Shown piece by piece: positions 1 through 11,626 of a stretch of DNA of 64,000 nt. The stretch is from Bufo bufo (taxonomy: Eukaryota; Chordata; Amphibia; Anura; Bufonidae), in assembly GCF_905171765.1 (NCBI RefSeq), contig NC_053389.1, positions 218,556,624-218,620,623 on the forward strand. The letters run 5' to 3'. Below the pieces are notes generated by a model. That model was not told the origin of the DNA. It saw nothing but the letters and a program-made list of their open reading frames with translations, and did no database searches. Each line of letters starts with the position of its first letter. Within the stretch, counting starts at the first letter, position 1. Both the position numbers and the translations under genes were made by a program.

Positions 1-590
1 AAAATGAACATCATTTTTTGTCACTTCAACTACCCAAGAATTTTTTAAAAGTGATCAAAAAGGCGCACACACTTCAAATTGGTATCACTGAAAAGAACAG
101 ATCGTCCCACAAAAAAATTATCCTTCACGCAGCCCCGTACACATAACTACAAAAAATTTATAGGGGTCAGAATATGGTTATAAAAAAAATCTATTTTTTT
201 CCTTAACGGTTTAAAAAAAATCTGTATTAAAACGCAAGAAAAATTATATAAGTGTGGTATCATTGTAACCGTACTGACCTGGAGAATGAAGATAACAGAT
301 CAATTTTACCGCATAGTGTGCAGTGTAAAAAATAAAAAATTAAAACCTTTATCAGAATTGCGATTTTTCCCAATTGTACCCCATTTGGAATTTTTTTCCT
401 GCTTCCTACTACATGGTATGCAACCTTAAATGTTGCCATTAGAAAGTACAACTTGTCCCGCAAAACATAAGCTCTCATAAGGCTATGTGAATGGAAAAAT
501 AAAAAAGTTAGGACTATGAGAAGGCAGGGAGTGAAAAACGAAAATGCAAAAATGGAAAATCCCAGGGTCCTTAAGGGATTAAAATCTAGA
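1..590. repeat. AT-rich interspersed repeat, unclassified
   Basis: AT-rich stretch with many short poly-A and poly-T runs and no credible coding frame. It ends around 575-583 in a GGTCCTTAAGGG motif of the kind seen at the ends of TTAA-targeting DNA transposons. The left end lies outside the window, so the element cannot be classified. Confidence 0.35.
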
Positions 591-879
591 CGTGTCAAGC
601 AAATTCCGAGTTCATATTTGGAATCAGAGCACTCATTTTTGTATAAATCGCATATTTTTCTGTCAGTAGCAAAATCATTGTTGCGCGGTATAATGAAATA
701 GGCCATTAAATGCTTTTGCCACAAATAAGTGCACCAGTGAAGTGTTTTTCTTTCTGTGCGCTTTCAACATATAACTGCAGAAGCGAACTGCATATATATT
801 TTTCTTGTTTGAAAAGATATAGGACACTAAAGGCTTTTCAACATAGCACTTGCACCCCAAGAACAAATTGCTGGAATGA

Positions 880-1400
880 GAGAGCTATATAATGGCTATT
901 TGGATCCCCAAATAATCTTTCCCTGCACTTGTAAATCGCTTTTCTAGCACTGACCCTAGCACCTTCTGACGTCTCTCCCTGCACTAAGATGCTGTGAAAT
1001 GATTCCTCCCTATCCTTTCCCTTAACTTATAAATCGTTTGTTTCATGGTTTTTTTTTGCAAAGAGATTTTTTCCAATTGCTGTCCCTAGCGCCTTCTCAC
1101 GTCGGTTCCTGCACTCAGAACGCTGGAAAATGTCTGATTCTAAGATAGCCGCCGTATTTATAGGGCTGTGACATCACAGGGCTGGCTGCTGATTGGCTCC
1201 ATGCATGGCATTATGGGTCAGCCCATCTTCCCAGAGTTCCTTGCCCCATGTCCTCACATGTGTAGCCGCCATTTTAGGAAAAATTGCGATTCGTTGACCA
1301 CCAAGCGTGAGGAAATTTGCATTTGTTGCAAATCGAATTTTTCCTGAAATTCGGATTGAATTCTACTTCGTCTTATTCGATTCACTCATCTCTAAATATA
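880..1400. repeat. Interspersed repeat, unclassified
   Basis: Non-coding stretch with two partly similar halves: 'ctagcactgaccctagcacc' near 945 and 'ctgtccctagcgccttc' near 1,080, each followed by a 'cctgcact' block. The right part ends in 'attcgattcactcatctct', a tail I associate with abundant amphibian repeats (memory only). No coding frame. Confidence 0.35.
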
Positions 1401-1404
1401 ACAT

Positions 1405-1550
1405 ATCTGGTGAGCTGTGATGTTTTTAATGTATTATTATATCTGGAGAACTGTGATGTCACTGCTGTATAATATAACTTGTATCTGGAGAGTTGAGTTC
1501 TCGCTACTGTATAATGTAGTATAACTTTTATCTGGAGAGTGGTAATGTCT
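1405..1550. repeat. Short imperfect tandem repeat, about 3 units
   Basis: Three imperfect copies of a unit of roughly 45-50 bases, each with a 'atctggagag' or similar block followed by 'tgtataat'-like sequence. No coding content. The stretch from 1,551 to 1,678 shows nothing I recognise. Confidence 0.5.
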
Positions 1551-1686
1551 CTACCTTTTTACATTAGCAGGCTGGTGAGCTTGGCCCCAACATTGAGGAC
1601 ATTTATTTCCTCCTTTTTGCTGCCATTTTGATTATGACAAGTGACAGAACATCAATTGAATCTACGTTGTAAAGGTAGATGGGCAC

Positions 1687-2562
1687 CAGTGGCGTAGCTA
1701 TAGGGGTCGCAGCGGCCGCAATTGCGACCAGGTCCCTAAGTCAGGGGGCCCACGGCCGGCGTCTAAGTAAGTTCACATAGGGTGGGGGCGGAGGCAGAGC
1801 ATGTGTGCGTGCAGGCGCAGCCAGGAGAGGGAGTGGTCCCGCTCCCGTCTGGGAGAGTTGTACGGGCCGGCTGTGGAGGAGGTGAAGCTGCGTGCCGCAC
1901 GCCTCCTGGAGTGAGTGAGTTGAGGCAGCGTGACGAGCAGAGAGAGCTGATCTCTCTACAGTGTTCAACTTAAAGAGATATCACATGATATACTGACATA
2001 CAGTTGAATGCCGAAAAAAATAAATAAATACTAAAACAGCCATTTATGCTCTTTATGGTGGGATGGTGGGATTTAAAATTGGTCTGATCTGTGATTTTTA
2101 GATAACTTGTCCAGAAGTTACTGAAGTGCAAGTTGGCAACCCTGGAGTGGGAAGTGCTCATCTCTCTATCGTACCAACTACATTCCCGTCCTCAGGAACC
2201 TACAAGGTATGTATCACATGGAAAAAGGGACCTGCAATGCATCTGTCCTGGGAGAGATGGGTATAATGGGCACAACAAATGTAATGTGAGTTACTTTTGC
2301 TTTCACCTAGAGTCAATGATTATAGGGTAACAGGTTAATAATTTATAAATTGAATGGTGCAATATGTTTTGATGCTTGAGGCAAGTTATTTTAAATGTGA
2401 TATCAGTCTCTTTATGTAGTACAATTGTAGATATGACGTTTTATTATAGATTTTATAGGTATTATTGTACCAGAGATGTGGTGTTAGGAAATGTTATTGA
2501 GGGTAGGGGGGCCCAAACTGAACTCTTGCACCAGGGTCCATGAGCCTATAGCTACGCCCCTG
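1687..2562. mobile_element. Non-autonomous hAT-type DNA transposon
   Basis: An 876-bp element with terminal inverted repeats: left CAGTGGCGTAGCTATAGG and, reading inward from the right, CAGGGGCGTAGCTATAGG. The flanks carry an 8-bp target-site duplication with one mismatch (ATGGGCAC at 1,679-1,686 and ATGGCCAC at 2,563-2,570). CAG-G ends and an 8-bp duplication are the hAT signature. No transposase frame lies inside, so it would have been moved by a transposase supplied elsewhere. Confidence 0.85.
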
Positions 2563-2570
2563 ATGGCCAC

Positions 2571-3039
2571 CCTGCGCCACGTTGTCTCTCTAATTATAAT
2601 ATAGGGCACTGGCATAACCTCCACATTGCTGAATCTCTAAAGGTTTTGGGCACAGACGTTCCTGTCTGATTAGTGCTGTCACACATTACTCTGTCATTAC
2701 TCAACATCATGCACTGCAGATGCAGATCCTTCTGAATGAATCTGGTGACAGATTCACCTTCCTGACATCGTCTGACCACCTCTATTATTTATCTCGTTAG
2801 GGCTGGAGCAGCACAGATATCAGAGTCTTAATTAACAAGATGCATGCACTGACAGAGAATCGACATCTTCCATTGATTAGGGACAAGTTCCATTGATTGT
2901 TGAGTGCAGGGGACATAAAAGAGAACGCCAGATGCAGAATTATCCTTAGCTTCCATAGAGCATTAAATTGTGTTCTGGACAAGTCCTGCGGAATGCAGGA
3001 CTTTAGTTCGGTATATTTACTATTAGTTTATGTAACCTG
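2571..3039. other. Intergenic stretch, nothing recognised
   Basis: About 470 bases with no coding frame longer than chance and no repeat structure that I can identify. Confidence 0.4.
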
Positions 3040-3874
3040 ATAGACACAACCAGTGGCCAAAAGTACAATATGTGGACTCCCTACTGATTTCACCACAAAC
3101 ACTGCAAACAGGTGACAAAAATCCAGCACACGTCCAGCAAACATTGGTAGTAGTGTGGATCATACTGAAGCGCTCAGTGACTGTAAAGGTAGCACTGTCA
3201 TAGGATGCTTCCTCTGCCATATGCCAGTTTGAATCTGCTCAATCTTCCCCATTGACCTGTAAATGTCATTATTGCAAAGTAGAAGCATCTAGGAGTAACA
3301 ACAGCTCAGTCACAAAGCAGTAGACCATAAAACTCACAGAGCAAGGCCACTAAGTGCTTAAAAGGGTAGAGCATAAAAATTAGCCATCCTTTGTTGTATC
3401 GCTCACTACAGAGATCTGATCTTCCTCTGGAATCGACACCAGCGCAAGAATTGTGCATCTGGAGCTTCATAAAAGTGGTCTACATGGTGCGGCAGCCGCA
3501 CACAAACCTAACATGAGTATGCATAATGCCAAGAGTCGGTTGGAGTGGTATAAAGCACATCATCACTAGACTATGGAGAGGCCCCATGTAGACATGGTGT
3601 GAAGAGTTTAGTGTGGAGGAACTCGAGTGAATGCACATCTGAGATCTGACCTCAATCCCATCTAAGACCTTTGGGATGAACTGGAATGCCAACTGTAAAC
3701 CAGGCCTTCTCAAAAACATCAGTGCCTGACCTCACAAATGTGGCAAAAACTCAGACAGATACAAAGTCTTATTGAAACCCAAGGGAGACAACTCTATAAT
3801 AACACTCTTCCTATGGGCAACCAGTTCATATATGTGTGATGGCAGGGATACACATACTTTTGGCCATATAATGT
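3040..3874 (+). pseudogene. Decayed Tc1/mariner element with transposase remnant
   Basis: Inverted ends are visible as 'tggccaaaagtacaatatgt' near 3,054 and, on the other strand, 'tatggccaaaagtatgtgta' at the right end. Between about 3,430 and 3,800 the plus strand keeps scattered Tc1 transposase sequence. The clearest part is near 3,650-3,690, which in pieces gives the typical DLNPI-DLWDELE-type end of the DDE domain. The frame is broken by many stops and indels, and the middle of the catalytic domain is missing. Dead, old copy. Confidence 0.7.
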
Positions 3875-4206
3875 ATCTCGAGGACCAATTGTTGCTTTAT
3901 ATTTTTGGAGGTATTTTTGGGGTGTGACCCATGGCCTTAGCTGCCCAGGGAACTTCACACTTACCGTTCCTGGAGAGGTGGCCTTATACTATTTCTGCAC
4001 TGAGATTGTAGTAGGCTACAGGCACATGTGGCAGGCCTGCTACTGATTCTCCACAGTGGAAAATACACAGCAGATCTGCTGATATTTCACAACATATGAA
4101 ACCCATGGCAGATATCCACAACATAAACTGACATGCTGCAGATTTAAAATGTGTATTGTATGTCAAGTTATGTGCAGATACTTTTGAGCTACATTTTTGC
4201 AACATG
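3875..4206. other. Intergenic stretch, nothing recognised
   Basis: About 330 bases without coding frame or clear repeat structure, ending at the TTAA target site (4,207-4,210) of the next element. Confidence 0.4.
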
Positions 4207-4731
4207 TTAAAGAGGGTTTCCCGTGTCACGTTTGTGACATATCACTAGGATATGACAAAAATGTCAGATAGGTGCGGGTCGCCAGAACGGGGCCTCTGAA
4301 GTGAAGGAGAACACGACGCATGCATAGCGTCCTCTCTATTCATTGCTATGGGACTGCCGGAAATAGCAGAGCCAGCTTTTTTCGGAACTCCCATAGTGGT
4401 GAATGGAAGGTGGCTATGTAACGGATCTCCTAGCACCCCGACCGGGTACCTCCGTTGATCAATGCTCCCAGTGCCTCCCGAGGACTCCAAGCACTCCGCT
4501 CGACACCAATACCACCACAGGAACCAGGAAAAGGAACAGCTCTTACAAGAGCTAGGAGTAATAGCCAGGGGAGTATACAAGTATAGCAATCCCCACACAC
4601 ATGAGACGAGGCTCTATGTTGAGTGTAAAAACAGGAACACTTTATTGAGGGCTACCCGCCCGTATTTATGCAGGTCCCCATCTGGTGTACACGCCCCTAG
4701 GGGACCAGAAGGAAGACTGTGACACAGGACA

Positions 4732-5750
4732 TTGAAAGGAAAAACAACCGCACTCAATACAAGAACTTTTGTTCCGGTTTGTTTATTATTGTGGCAACTT
4801 CACCAATTTGTGACGTTTCGGTCATAAGACCTTTATCAAACACTGTGATAATGAAAAAATATTCCATAAGTATACATAATAATGGCAACATCAACTTAAA
4901 TATATATCCATAACATCTAATATCATCAAGTAGTGCTGACACCTTACATACTGAGTAATAATCGAATATAATTGCAGAAAACATCAAAAAAAGGTAATAA
5001 ATTAGGAAAAGGAAAAACTTTAGCGGTACAGAGACTTCATGTACATAAATCTAGCTATATATATATATATATATATATACTCTATTGTTTTACACTTATT
5101 GTTGGAAAACAAGAAACAGTTGGATTGTAGCAGTCAATTGTAGCAGTCAAATGAAATTCCATATCTATTAAATCGACATTCAGGATAAATATTGGATTAT
5201 ACTATACATAGAGGAGTGTATCATCTACAATCTGCGATCCTTTGATATAGGCAGCAGCCCATACAGTCTGGGAGCGACTCAGGCCCCAGAGTAACATTAG
5301 GAAAAATAGAGACATTCAGATGCATATATGGCTATTGGGATAGAACCGGGTGCCCCCATAAGGACAAAACAACACTTACCAAGTTGCCGTAAAGAAGAAA
5401 CGTGGAAGGAATAGAGCTGATGGTGTATCCACACCCATATAGACGCTAAGGCTGAGAGGTACATGTGGTAAGATATAGCCGGCCCGGAAGGAAGTAACCA
5501 AAAAACCGGAAGTGTCTATGCGTTTCATGCTGGAACGCATACCACCTTTCATATATCCTCAAAGTTAATGTTGCACTTGTCCAGGGGGATAATGTGTATG
5601 TCTTATTGGGAGCCAAGAATAGCAGGAATGTAGAGGGCATGTATGCATATGGTTAACTCACCACAAAGATCGCAACGGGAAGTGCGTTCCAGCCGCGACC
5701 GGAAGTAGCAGATGCGTTCCAGCTTGGAACGCACCGGATCCGATCCTCCT
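4732..5750 (-). repeat. Left inverted arm of the PLE
   Basis: Reverse complement of 16,170-17,185 at high identity, including the block 'ggaacgcaccggatccgatc'. A (TA)n run at about 5,053-5,080 is expanded relative to the right arm. The arm resumes beyond the Ngaro insertion at 15,311-15,408. It is non-coding. Confidence 0.85.
4811..4846 (-). ncRNA. Candidate hammerhead ribozyme of the PLE (left arm)
   Basis: On the minus strand the sequence reads TTGATAA, then a 4-bp stem GGTC-TTAT-GACC, then GAAAC-GTC. This matches the hammerhead order CUGAUGA / stem II / GAAA / UH cleavage triplet, with two changes in the first box. Hammerhead motifs are known in the terminal repeats of Penelope-like elements. 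Stem I is weak by eye (TGT with ACA), so activity is uncertain. Confidence 0.5.
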
Positions 5751-6223
5751 ATGACTTAAAGGATGGAAGATACCCAGGCAATAAACCACCCATCTACCTT
5801 ACCGCCCCTTCCTGTTCCCCAATTAACACACAGAGACATCTTCTTGGGAAAAGAGCCTTCTCGGCCAATTTATTCAACAACATTAATTATCACTTCACAG
5901 AAAATACGTAATAACACGCATAACATATCAATTACCATAACAATTATCATAACATCTGAACCATTGAATAGGATCCTAGAAGGCAACAGGTAAGCTGTGT
6001 TCTCCACCATTCACCTCCACATGTAATATCGCCTTACCCTCGGCCGCGGTCACCGACCCGAGAGCACCGAATACTCCAACTGTAATTAGTCTCCCCTGTA
6101 GGCCCATCTGCCCACAGGAGCCCCATGCACAAGCTTACCGAACCTCCTGAGATGCACACTCCACCTTGGCATGCACCTCTTAAACCTATCATTGCCTTCC
6201 AGGACCCTCCATTACCACGCCAC
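5751..6223 (-). repeat. Ngaro split direct repeat B2
   Basis: 473 bp nearly identical to 6,462-6,934. Begins ATGACTTAAAGG at the junction with the PLE arm. Adjacent sequence 6,224-6,274 has no partner. Confidence 0.85.
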
Positions 6224-6274
6224 AACAAACCCTTTCAACCCCCTGCCGATATACCGGGCGGGCGGGCAGGCGGG

Positions 6275-6461
6275 AAAAACCTTCCTGCTTCTTGACAAGC
6301 TCCTGACTGATAAACTCCGCCCCCCATTCCCTTCATATACTGCCCGGGAAAATAGCTGACCGAGACCCCTCCCCACGACCTAACCTTAACCCTCAGCTGC
6401 CTGAACTTCCCCCCAAGTCAAAGAGCACTACGCCCAGGCTGCGCCCAGCTCCGTTGCTCCC
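6275..6461 (-). repeat. Ngaro split direct repeat A2
   Basis: About 187 bp nearly identical to 15,122-15,310 at the other end of the element. It runs directly into the B1 repeat at 6,461/6,462, giving the contiguous B1-A2-B2 arrangement. Confidence 0.85.
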
Positions 6462-6934
6462 ATGACTTAAAGGATGGAAGATACCCAGGCAATAAACCAC
6501 CCATCTACCTTACCGCCCCTTCCTGTTCCCTAATTAACACACAGAGACATCTTCTTGGGAAAAGAGCCTTCTCGGCCAATTTATTCAACAACATTAATTA
6601 TCACTTCACAGAAAATACGTAATAACACGCATAACATATCAATTACCATAACAATTATCATAACATCTGAACCATTGAATAGGATCCTAGAAGGCAACAG
6701 GTAAGCTGTGTTCTCCACCATTCACCTCCACATGTAATATCGCCTTACCCTCGGCCGCGGTCACCGACCCGAGAGCACCGAATACTCCAACTGTAATTAG
6801 TCTCCCCTGTAGGCCCATCTGCCCACAGGAGCCCCATGCACAAGCTTACCGAACCTCCTGAGATGCACACTCCACCTTGGCATGCACCTCTTAAACCTAT
6901 CATTGCCTTCCGGGACCCTCCATTACCACGCCAC
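6462..6934 (-). repeat. Ngaro split direct repeat B1
   Basis: Second copy of 5,751-6,223, differing at only a few positions. It lies just downstream of the hydrolase frame in the coding direction. Confidence 0.85.
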
Positions 6935-7002
6935 GAACGACCATAGGAGAAACCTCACCTATGGGAGTCCTGCCACACCCGAAAAGCCGTCTCCAGACCC
7001 TC

Positions 7003-7557
7003 CTAAATCCCTAAGGCCCACATGTCAATACCCACCTCATTCAGGTGAACACCATCAGACCTAAGGAACTGAGGCGATGCCGCCTCCAGCTCCCAGTGCC
7101 GCACCACAATTCCACCATGGCGCCTCACAAAACGTCCATCCTCCCTATTAAGTTTAGCCCGGGCCTTATTAAGCCGGTCAACCGACCTCGCAAAACACCA
7201 GGCTCTCCGAGCCACAACCTCGGACCAAACCACCAACACACCCGGAACATCCGACCACAAACGCAAAAGATCCAGCTTCATATCACGAATCACCTCCCTA
7301 GTACTGCGAACACCCAGGTCATTCCCCCCAACGTGCAACACAACAATATCAGGTGACTTATCTAATGAAACTGAAGCATGAAATTCCGGGAGCACCCTAC
7401 CCCACAACAGGCCCCGTATGCCGATCCAGCGCACTTGCATGTCAGCCGGGTCGAACCCCAACTGCCGTCCATTCCTCCGCACGTCCGCCCACAATGCTCC
7501 CCAGTACACGTAGGAGTGTCCGAAGATCCAAGCCATACAAGCCGACCCTGTAAACAC
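7003..7557 (-). CDS. SGNH-type hydrolase ORF of the Ngaro element
   Basis: A 184-residue frame that looks open. Near the start is WIFGHSYVYWG, the GDS-like block of SGNH/GDSL esterases. In the middle is VVLHVGGNDLG (the GxND block with Gly and Asn), and near the end SDGVHLNEVG (the DxxH block with catalytic Asp and His). These are in the right order and spacing for a single SGNH domain. An esterase-like ORF is known from Ngaro retrotransposons; its role in the life cycle is unsettled. It is the last frame in the coding direction, after the recombinase. The upstream limit is uncertain, since the first residues may be read through from the recombinase 3' region. Confidence 0.82.
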   Translation of the reverse strand: MFTGSACMAWIFGHSYVYWGALWADVRRNGRQLGFDPADMQVRWIGIRGLLWGRVLPEFHASVSLDKSPDIVVLHVGGNDLGVRSTREVIRDMKLDLLRLWSDVPGVLVVWSEVVARRAWCFARSVDRLNKARAKLNREDGRFVRRHGGIVVRHWELEAASPQFLRSDGVHLNEVGIDMWALGI

Positions 7558-7638
7558 ATAAAGTTAAAACCTAACTCACCAATCAGCGTAATAAAATACT
7601 GTACTGTATAGACAACCGAACATTGATCCCCTTGGCAC

Positions 7639-8609
7639 TCACAACATGTGAGTACGAACATACGACTGATAACACCTAGATTCCCACCGGCCAATACGTT
7701 TAATGGCCTCCTCCCCCAGGCCCCATCTGGCCGCCTCCGTTGCCGCCCCAATCCTAAAAGAATGGGACGCAAAATCCTGAGCCGGGTAACCCGCTGCGAA
7801 CAAACACTTCCGAAAAACTGCAACAAACTGATACCTTGACAATGCCGACCCATCTGCATGCATCAACAACGAACCCACCTCATCCGGCCTAACCACCAAC
7901 AACTCCTCCACACACCTGACCGGGCACAAGACCACCCAACCAAAGGGCGCAATATAATAACCACCCCTTTGTCCTCTTGATCCGTCTTAGACCTACGCAA
8001 TACGCAACGCAAACCTCCCCCAGAAAAACACACATCCTGCCTCAACAAACCTCCCCCACACAACCGATTTCCCGACACCAGTTCCGACACCCTGAATGCC
8101 CCGAAAAAGGCCAAGGAAAAAGCAGCCCTAAACAAACAAACCTCATAGGGCGTCAAACACACCACACCAACCATCTCCCACAACGACTGCAACACTGCCC
8201 ACGAAACCGGCCTACGTGTGTCTGGCCGCGCGGCACTACGCCTATAACCCTTCAAAGCTTGCCTAACCAGAAAGCAGTTAGACACATCCATGAGACCCCG
8301 CAACCGCAACCAAAAATTGACGGCCGCCACTCGCTTGGAAACCACCGAAACAGACACCCCCGAACTATAAGACAAACCTATAAAATATACCAACAACATC
8401 TGAAAATCCTCCACTACCTCACAACCCCCCACCTGATCCAACAACTGCTCCCACTGGGACCACACCGAAGAATACGCCAACCACGTACTCCTACTCACGG
8501 ACCGGCGAATCAACTCAGAGGAGACCCCAAGGCCACGTTCCAGAGCCACTGAGGACATGATAGACCCGTCTCGTCCGCATCCGGCACCAGCCCGCGAAAA
8601 CGATCCCAC
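7639..8609 (-). pseudogene. Ngaro tyrosine recombinase (YR), one frameshift
   Basis: Two overlapping frames (8,609-7,863 and 7,935-7,639) make one tyrosine recombinase broken by a frameshift near 7,863-7,935. The N-terminal part holds the SAM-like core-binding segment (SRSTWLAYSSVWSQWEQLL). The catalytic part shows the first Arg (FFGAFRVSELV), the Lys region (RRSKTDQEDKG), HSFRIG (the HxxR box) and GRWESRCYQSYVR with the nucleophilic Tyr. All key residues are visible, so only the frameshift prevents function. The family integrates a circular cDNA by recombination, which fits the lack of a target duplication around this element. It uses the unduplicated 3' part of the gene; a truncated second copy of the 5' part lies at 11,626-11,198. 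Confidence 0.85.
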
Positions 8610-10301
8610 TGAAAGCGAGAAAGTGAATCAGCAATGTCGTTATCAACACCCGGAACATGCACAGCCACAAAACAGGCATTCAACCGCAAGCCACTAAGCA
8701 CTAAATGGCGAAGCAAGCGCACCACCGGGGGCGAATTAGCAGACTGACTGTTAATCGCCTGAACCACCCCCATGTTGTCACAGCAAAATCTCACTCTTTT
8801 ATTCCTGAGCACGTCCCCCCACAACTCAAAAGACAAAATGATCGGAAACAATTCCAACAAAACCAGATTCCTCAAAAAACCTGCCTCCACCCAAACCTCC
8901 GGCCAGGCACCAGCGCTCCACTGCCCCCGGCAAAAGGCCCCGTAACCACAAGACCCCGACGCATCCGTACACAATTCCAAATCAAAACCGGACACAGGCG
9001 CCTCCATCCACACCGAACGCCCATTAAATTCCTCCAGAAAACGCTCCCACACCAACAGGTCATCCCGAACCTCAGATGATAACCGCAAAAAATGGAAGGG
9101 CCTCCGCACCCCAGCCGTCGCCATGGCCAAGCGCCTGCAGAACACCCGGCCCATTGGCAGAATTCTGCATGCAAAATTCAACTTCCCTAGAACCGACTGC
9201 ACACGCTGCAACTGCACCTTTTTCGCCCTCCTTAAAAAGGCAATATCCTCACGCAAGTCCGCCACCTTCTCCTCCGGCAACCGACACTCCATGGCCACAC
9301 TATCTATCACTATACCCAAAAATTTAACAGACGTCGCCGGGCCCTCCGTCTTTTCCGGTGCCAACGGGACACCCAAACGACCAGCTATGCTCTCCATCGT
9401 GTGAAGTAACACCGAGCAAACTCGCGACCCAGCAGGTCCCAGAAACAAAAAGTCGTCAAGATAATGTAAAACAGAAGTCCAACCCGCCTCCTGCTTCAGC
9501 ACAAAAAGGAAGCAAACTTCTCAAACAAAGAACATGAAATTGCACAACCCATCGGCAGACAACAATCAACATAAAACCTTCCCACTTAAACCCCAACAAA
9601 TGCAAACTGTCCGGATGAATGGGTAACAAACGAAAAGCGGCCTCTATATCCGTCTTTGCCAACAAAGCCCCTTTTCCAAAACGATGCACCCACCGAACCG
9701 CCTCATCAAATGAAGTATACGAAACCGAACAAAGCTCCTCAGCAATACCATCATTAACAGAACTACCCTCAGGAAACGACAAGTGGTGTATGAGCCTAAA
9801 CTTGCCCGCCTCCTTTTTTGGGACCAAACCCAATGGTGACACCCATAAACCTGACAACGGGGATTCCGCAAATGGGCCAGCGACCCGCCCCGCCGCGATC
9901 TCCTTACCAATCTTCTCTGCTACCACGTCTGGCCTACGCAAAGCCGACGTCAAGTTACGGGGAGCCACAACCGGGCTGACCGAAAAACACGGGATCCAAA
10001 AACCATCCCTGAAACCAACAAACAACAAAGCCGCTGCAGCCCTATCTGGGTACCTCTCTAACCACGGCAAGATCTCTTCCACCTTCACCGGCGTCGCCCC
10101 TCTTCTGCGCCCCATCAACTCCTTTTCCTCGCCCCCGCTTGAAACACCGTGACAGACTCTGCGCCCCACCGCATCCGGAACACTCGTGCTTGAACCGACA
10201 GTCGGCGAGGTATCTGCAATAACCCTCATTGAACTGCCAACAGCAACCCTTCTTTTGCCCAACACCAGGTTCGGACGCCGAGGGACCCCCGGCTGCCCCA
10301 C
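8510..10301 (-). pseudogene. Ngaro reverse transcriptase / RNase H, copy A
   Basis: Two frames (10,301-9,456 and 9,502-8,510). The first has the RT fingers and palm start (SPLGLVPKKEAGKFRLI, then AKTDIEAAFRLLPI with a catalytic Asp). The second opens with HYLDDFLFLGP, the YxDD catalytic box, and ends in an RNase H domain with LCTDASG, LELFPI, FCCDNMGVV and HVPGVDNDIAD carrying the acidic residues. The break lies near 9,500-9,560, where this copy also lacks a few bases compared with copy B at 12,570-12,605. Copies cDNA from element RNA; not functional as it stands. Confidence 0.85.
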
Positions 10302-11238
10302 GAAAGGACTGATGCCCCACCTTCGGAGCCGCCATAAGCCGCATCCAAAGACTGATATCCTTGTGATCCCAGCGAATACTCGCCCGGACCGCCTTCCGCT
10401 GACGAAACTGCTCGTCGTACCTCAACCATGCCACACCCCCATACGTCCTATAGGCCTCACCAATGGCATCCATGTAACAGAAAAGAGCGGAACAGTGCTC
10501 CGGCGCTTTTTCTCCCACCACACTTGCCAGAATGGCAAAAGCCTGCAGCCAATTCAAATACGTCCGCGGTATCAACCGATACCGCCGCTTCTAGTCCTCC
10601 TCCTTTTTGGACTCATCAGGCCTAACCCTATCCAAACTAAACTTTTCCAACTGAAGCAAAGAGAATATCTCCACATACTCGTCCTTCCAGATCTTCTCTT
10701 TAACCTCCGCCTTCAAATGAGCCCCCAGCGGCCCCTCAAAACAGACGTAGACCTCGCCCTTAGCTGCGCCCGCCAACCGCACCTCGTCCCCGACTTTTCC
10801 TTTCTCCCCAACACCGACCAACACATCCCCAGTCCCCGGCGCCTCCACATCCGCCCCAACGCTACTCGAGCCAACCCCGCCAGACTGACACCTCGTAACA
10901 CCGGACACCTCTGGAGCCCATACCGCCGCAGGTGACTCCCGCACACCCGACCCCAACCTAGACAAAAGCGACACCATCCCCTCTAGCAATTCCTGCGCCA
11001 ACCCCTGGCCCTGCAAAACACCCCCCCCAGCTACCGATTGCTCAACAGGAGCCCGTTGCTGACCCGAAGGCCCCTCACCTGACCGGCCCTGAGGTATCCG
11101 CCCAGCAGCCACGGTCCACCCGGACACTCCCGCCATCGATGGTCCGCTCAGCTGCGCTGCCGCCGGACCGGCTCCATCCTCGTCCATCCGCCCGTCGTCA
11201 GCTCCAGAGTCGTCCTGGCTCACCTCGCCGTCCTCCAC
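10042..11238 (-). pseudogene. Ngaro gag-like ORF, copy A (premature stop)
   Basis: Same protein as copy B (14,256-13,060) but split into 11,238-10,591 and 10,575-10,042 by a nonsense change near 10,590. There the plus strand reads GCTTCTAGTCC against GCTTCTCCTCC in copy B. The C-terminal CCCH-type zinc finger is intact. In the coding direction this copy follows the truncated recombinase fragment made by the duplication, so it could not have been expressed in the normal position. Confidence 0.8.
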
Positions 11239-11626
11239 TTCCGCCCGCTGTCCAGGCCCGCCGACCCTTCAAAGCTTGCCTAACCAGAAAGCAGCTAGAC
11301 ACATCCATGAGACCCCGCAACCGCAACCAAAAATTGACGGCCGCCACTCGCTTGGAAACCACCGAAACAGACACCCCCGAACTATAAGACAAACCTATAA
11401 AATATACCAACAACATCTGAAAATCCTCCACTACCTCACAACCCCCCACCTGATCCAACAACTGCTCCCACTGGGACCACACTGAAGAATACGCCAACCA
11501 CGTACTCCTACTCACGGACCGGCGAATCAACTCAGAGGAGACCCCAAGGCCACGTTCCAGAGCCACTGAGGACATGATAGACCCGTCTCGTCCGAATCCG
11601 GCACCAGCCCGCGAAAACGATCCCAC
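11198..11626 (-). pseudogene. Truncated recombinase fragment at the duplication junction
   Basis: First 120 or so residues of the tyrosine recombinase, identical in nature to the start of the frame at 8,609, then running through the junction at 11,266 into sequence ahead of copy A gag. The final 20 residues are out-of-family junction sequence. It has only the core-binding part and none of the catalytic residues. Confidence 0.85.

Larger units (their letters stand above)
8249..11265 (-). repeat. Copy A of the internal tandem duplication in Ngaro
   Basis: 3,017-bp block holding gag, RT/RNase H and the first third of the recombinase. It is repeated directly at 11,266-14,283 with few differences. 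The junction at 11,263-11,266 reads GCCGAC-CCTTCAAAG and joins sequence just upstream of the gag start to the middle of the recombinase gene, with at most AC microhomology. Confidence 0.9.

Noticed and set aside
7977..8552. 191-codon plus-strand frame, and similar ones at 10,186-10,935 and 13,204-13,953
   Set aside because: They are antisense shadows of the Ngaro recombinase and gag genes in GC-rich sequence, with no motifs of their own.
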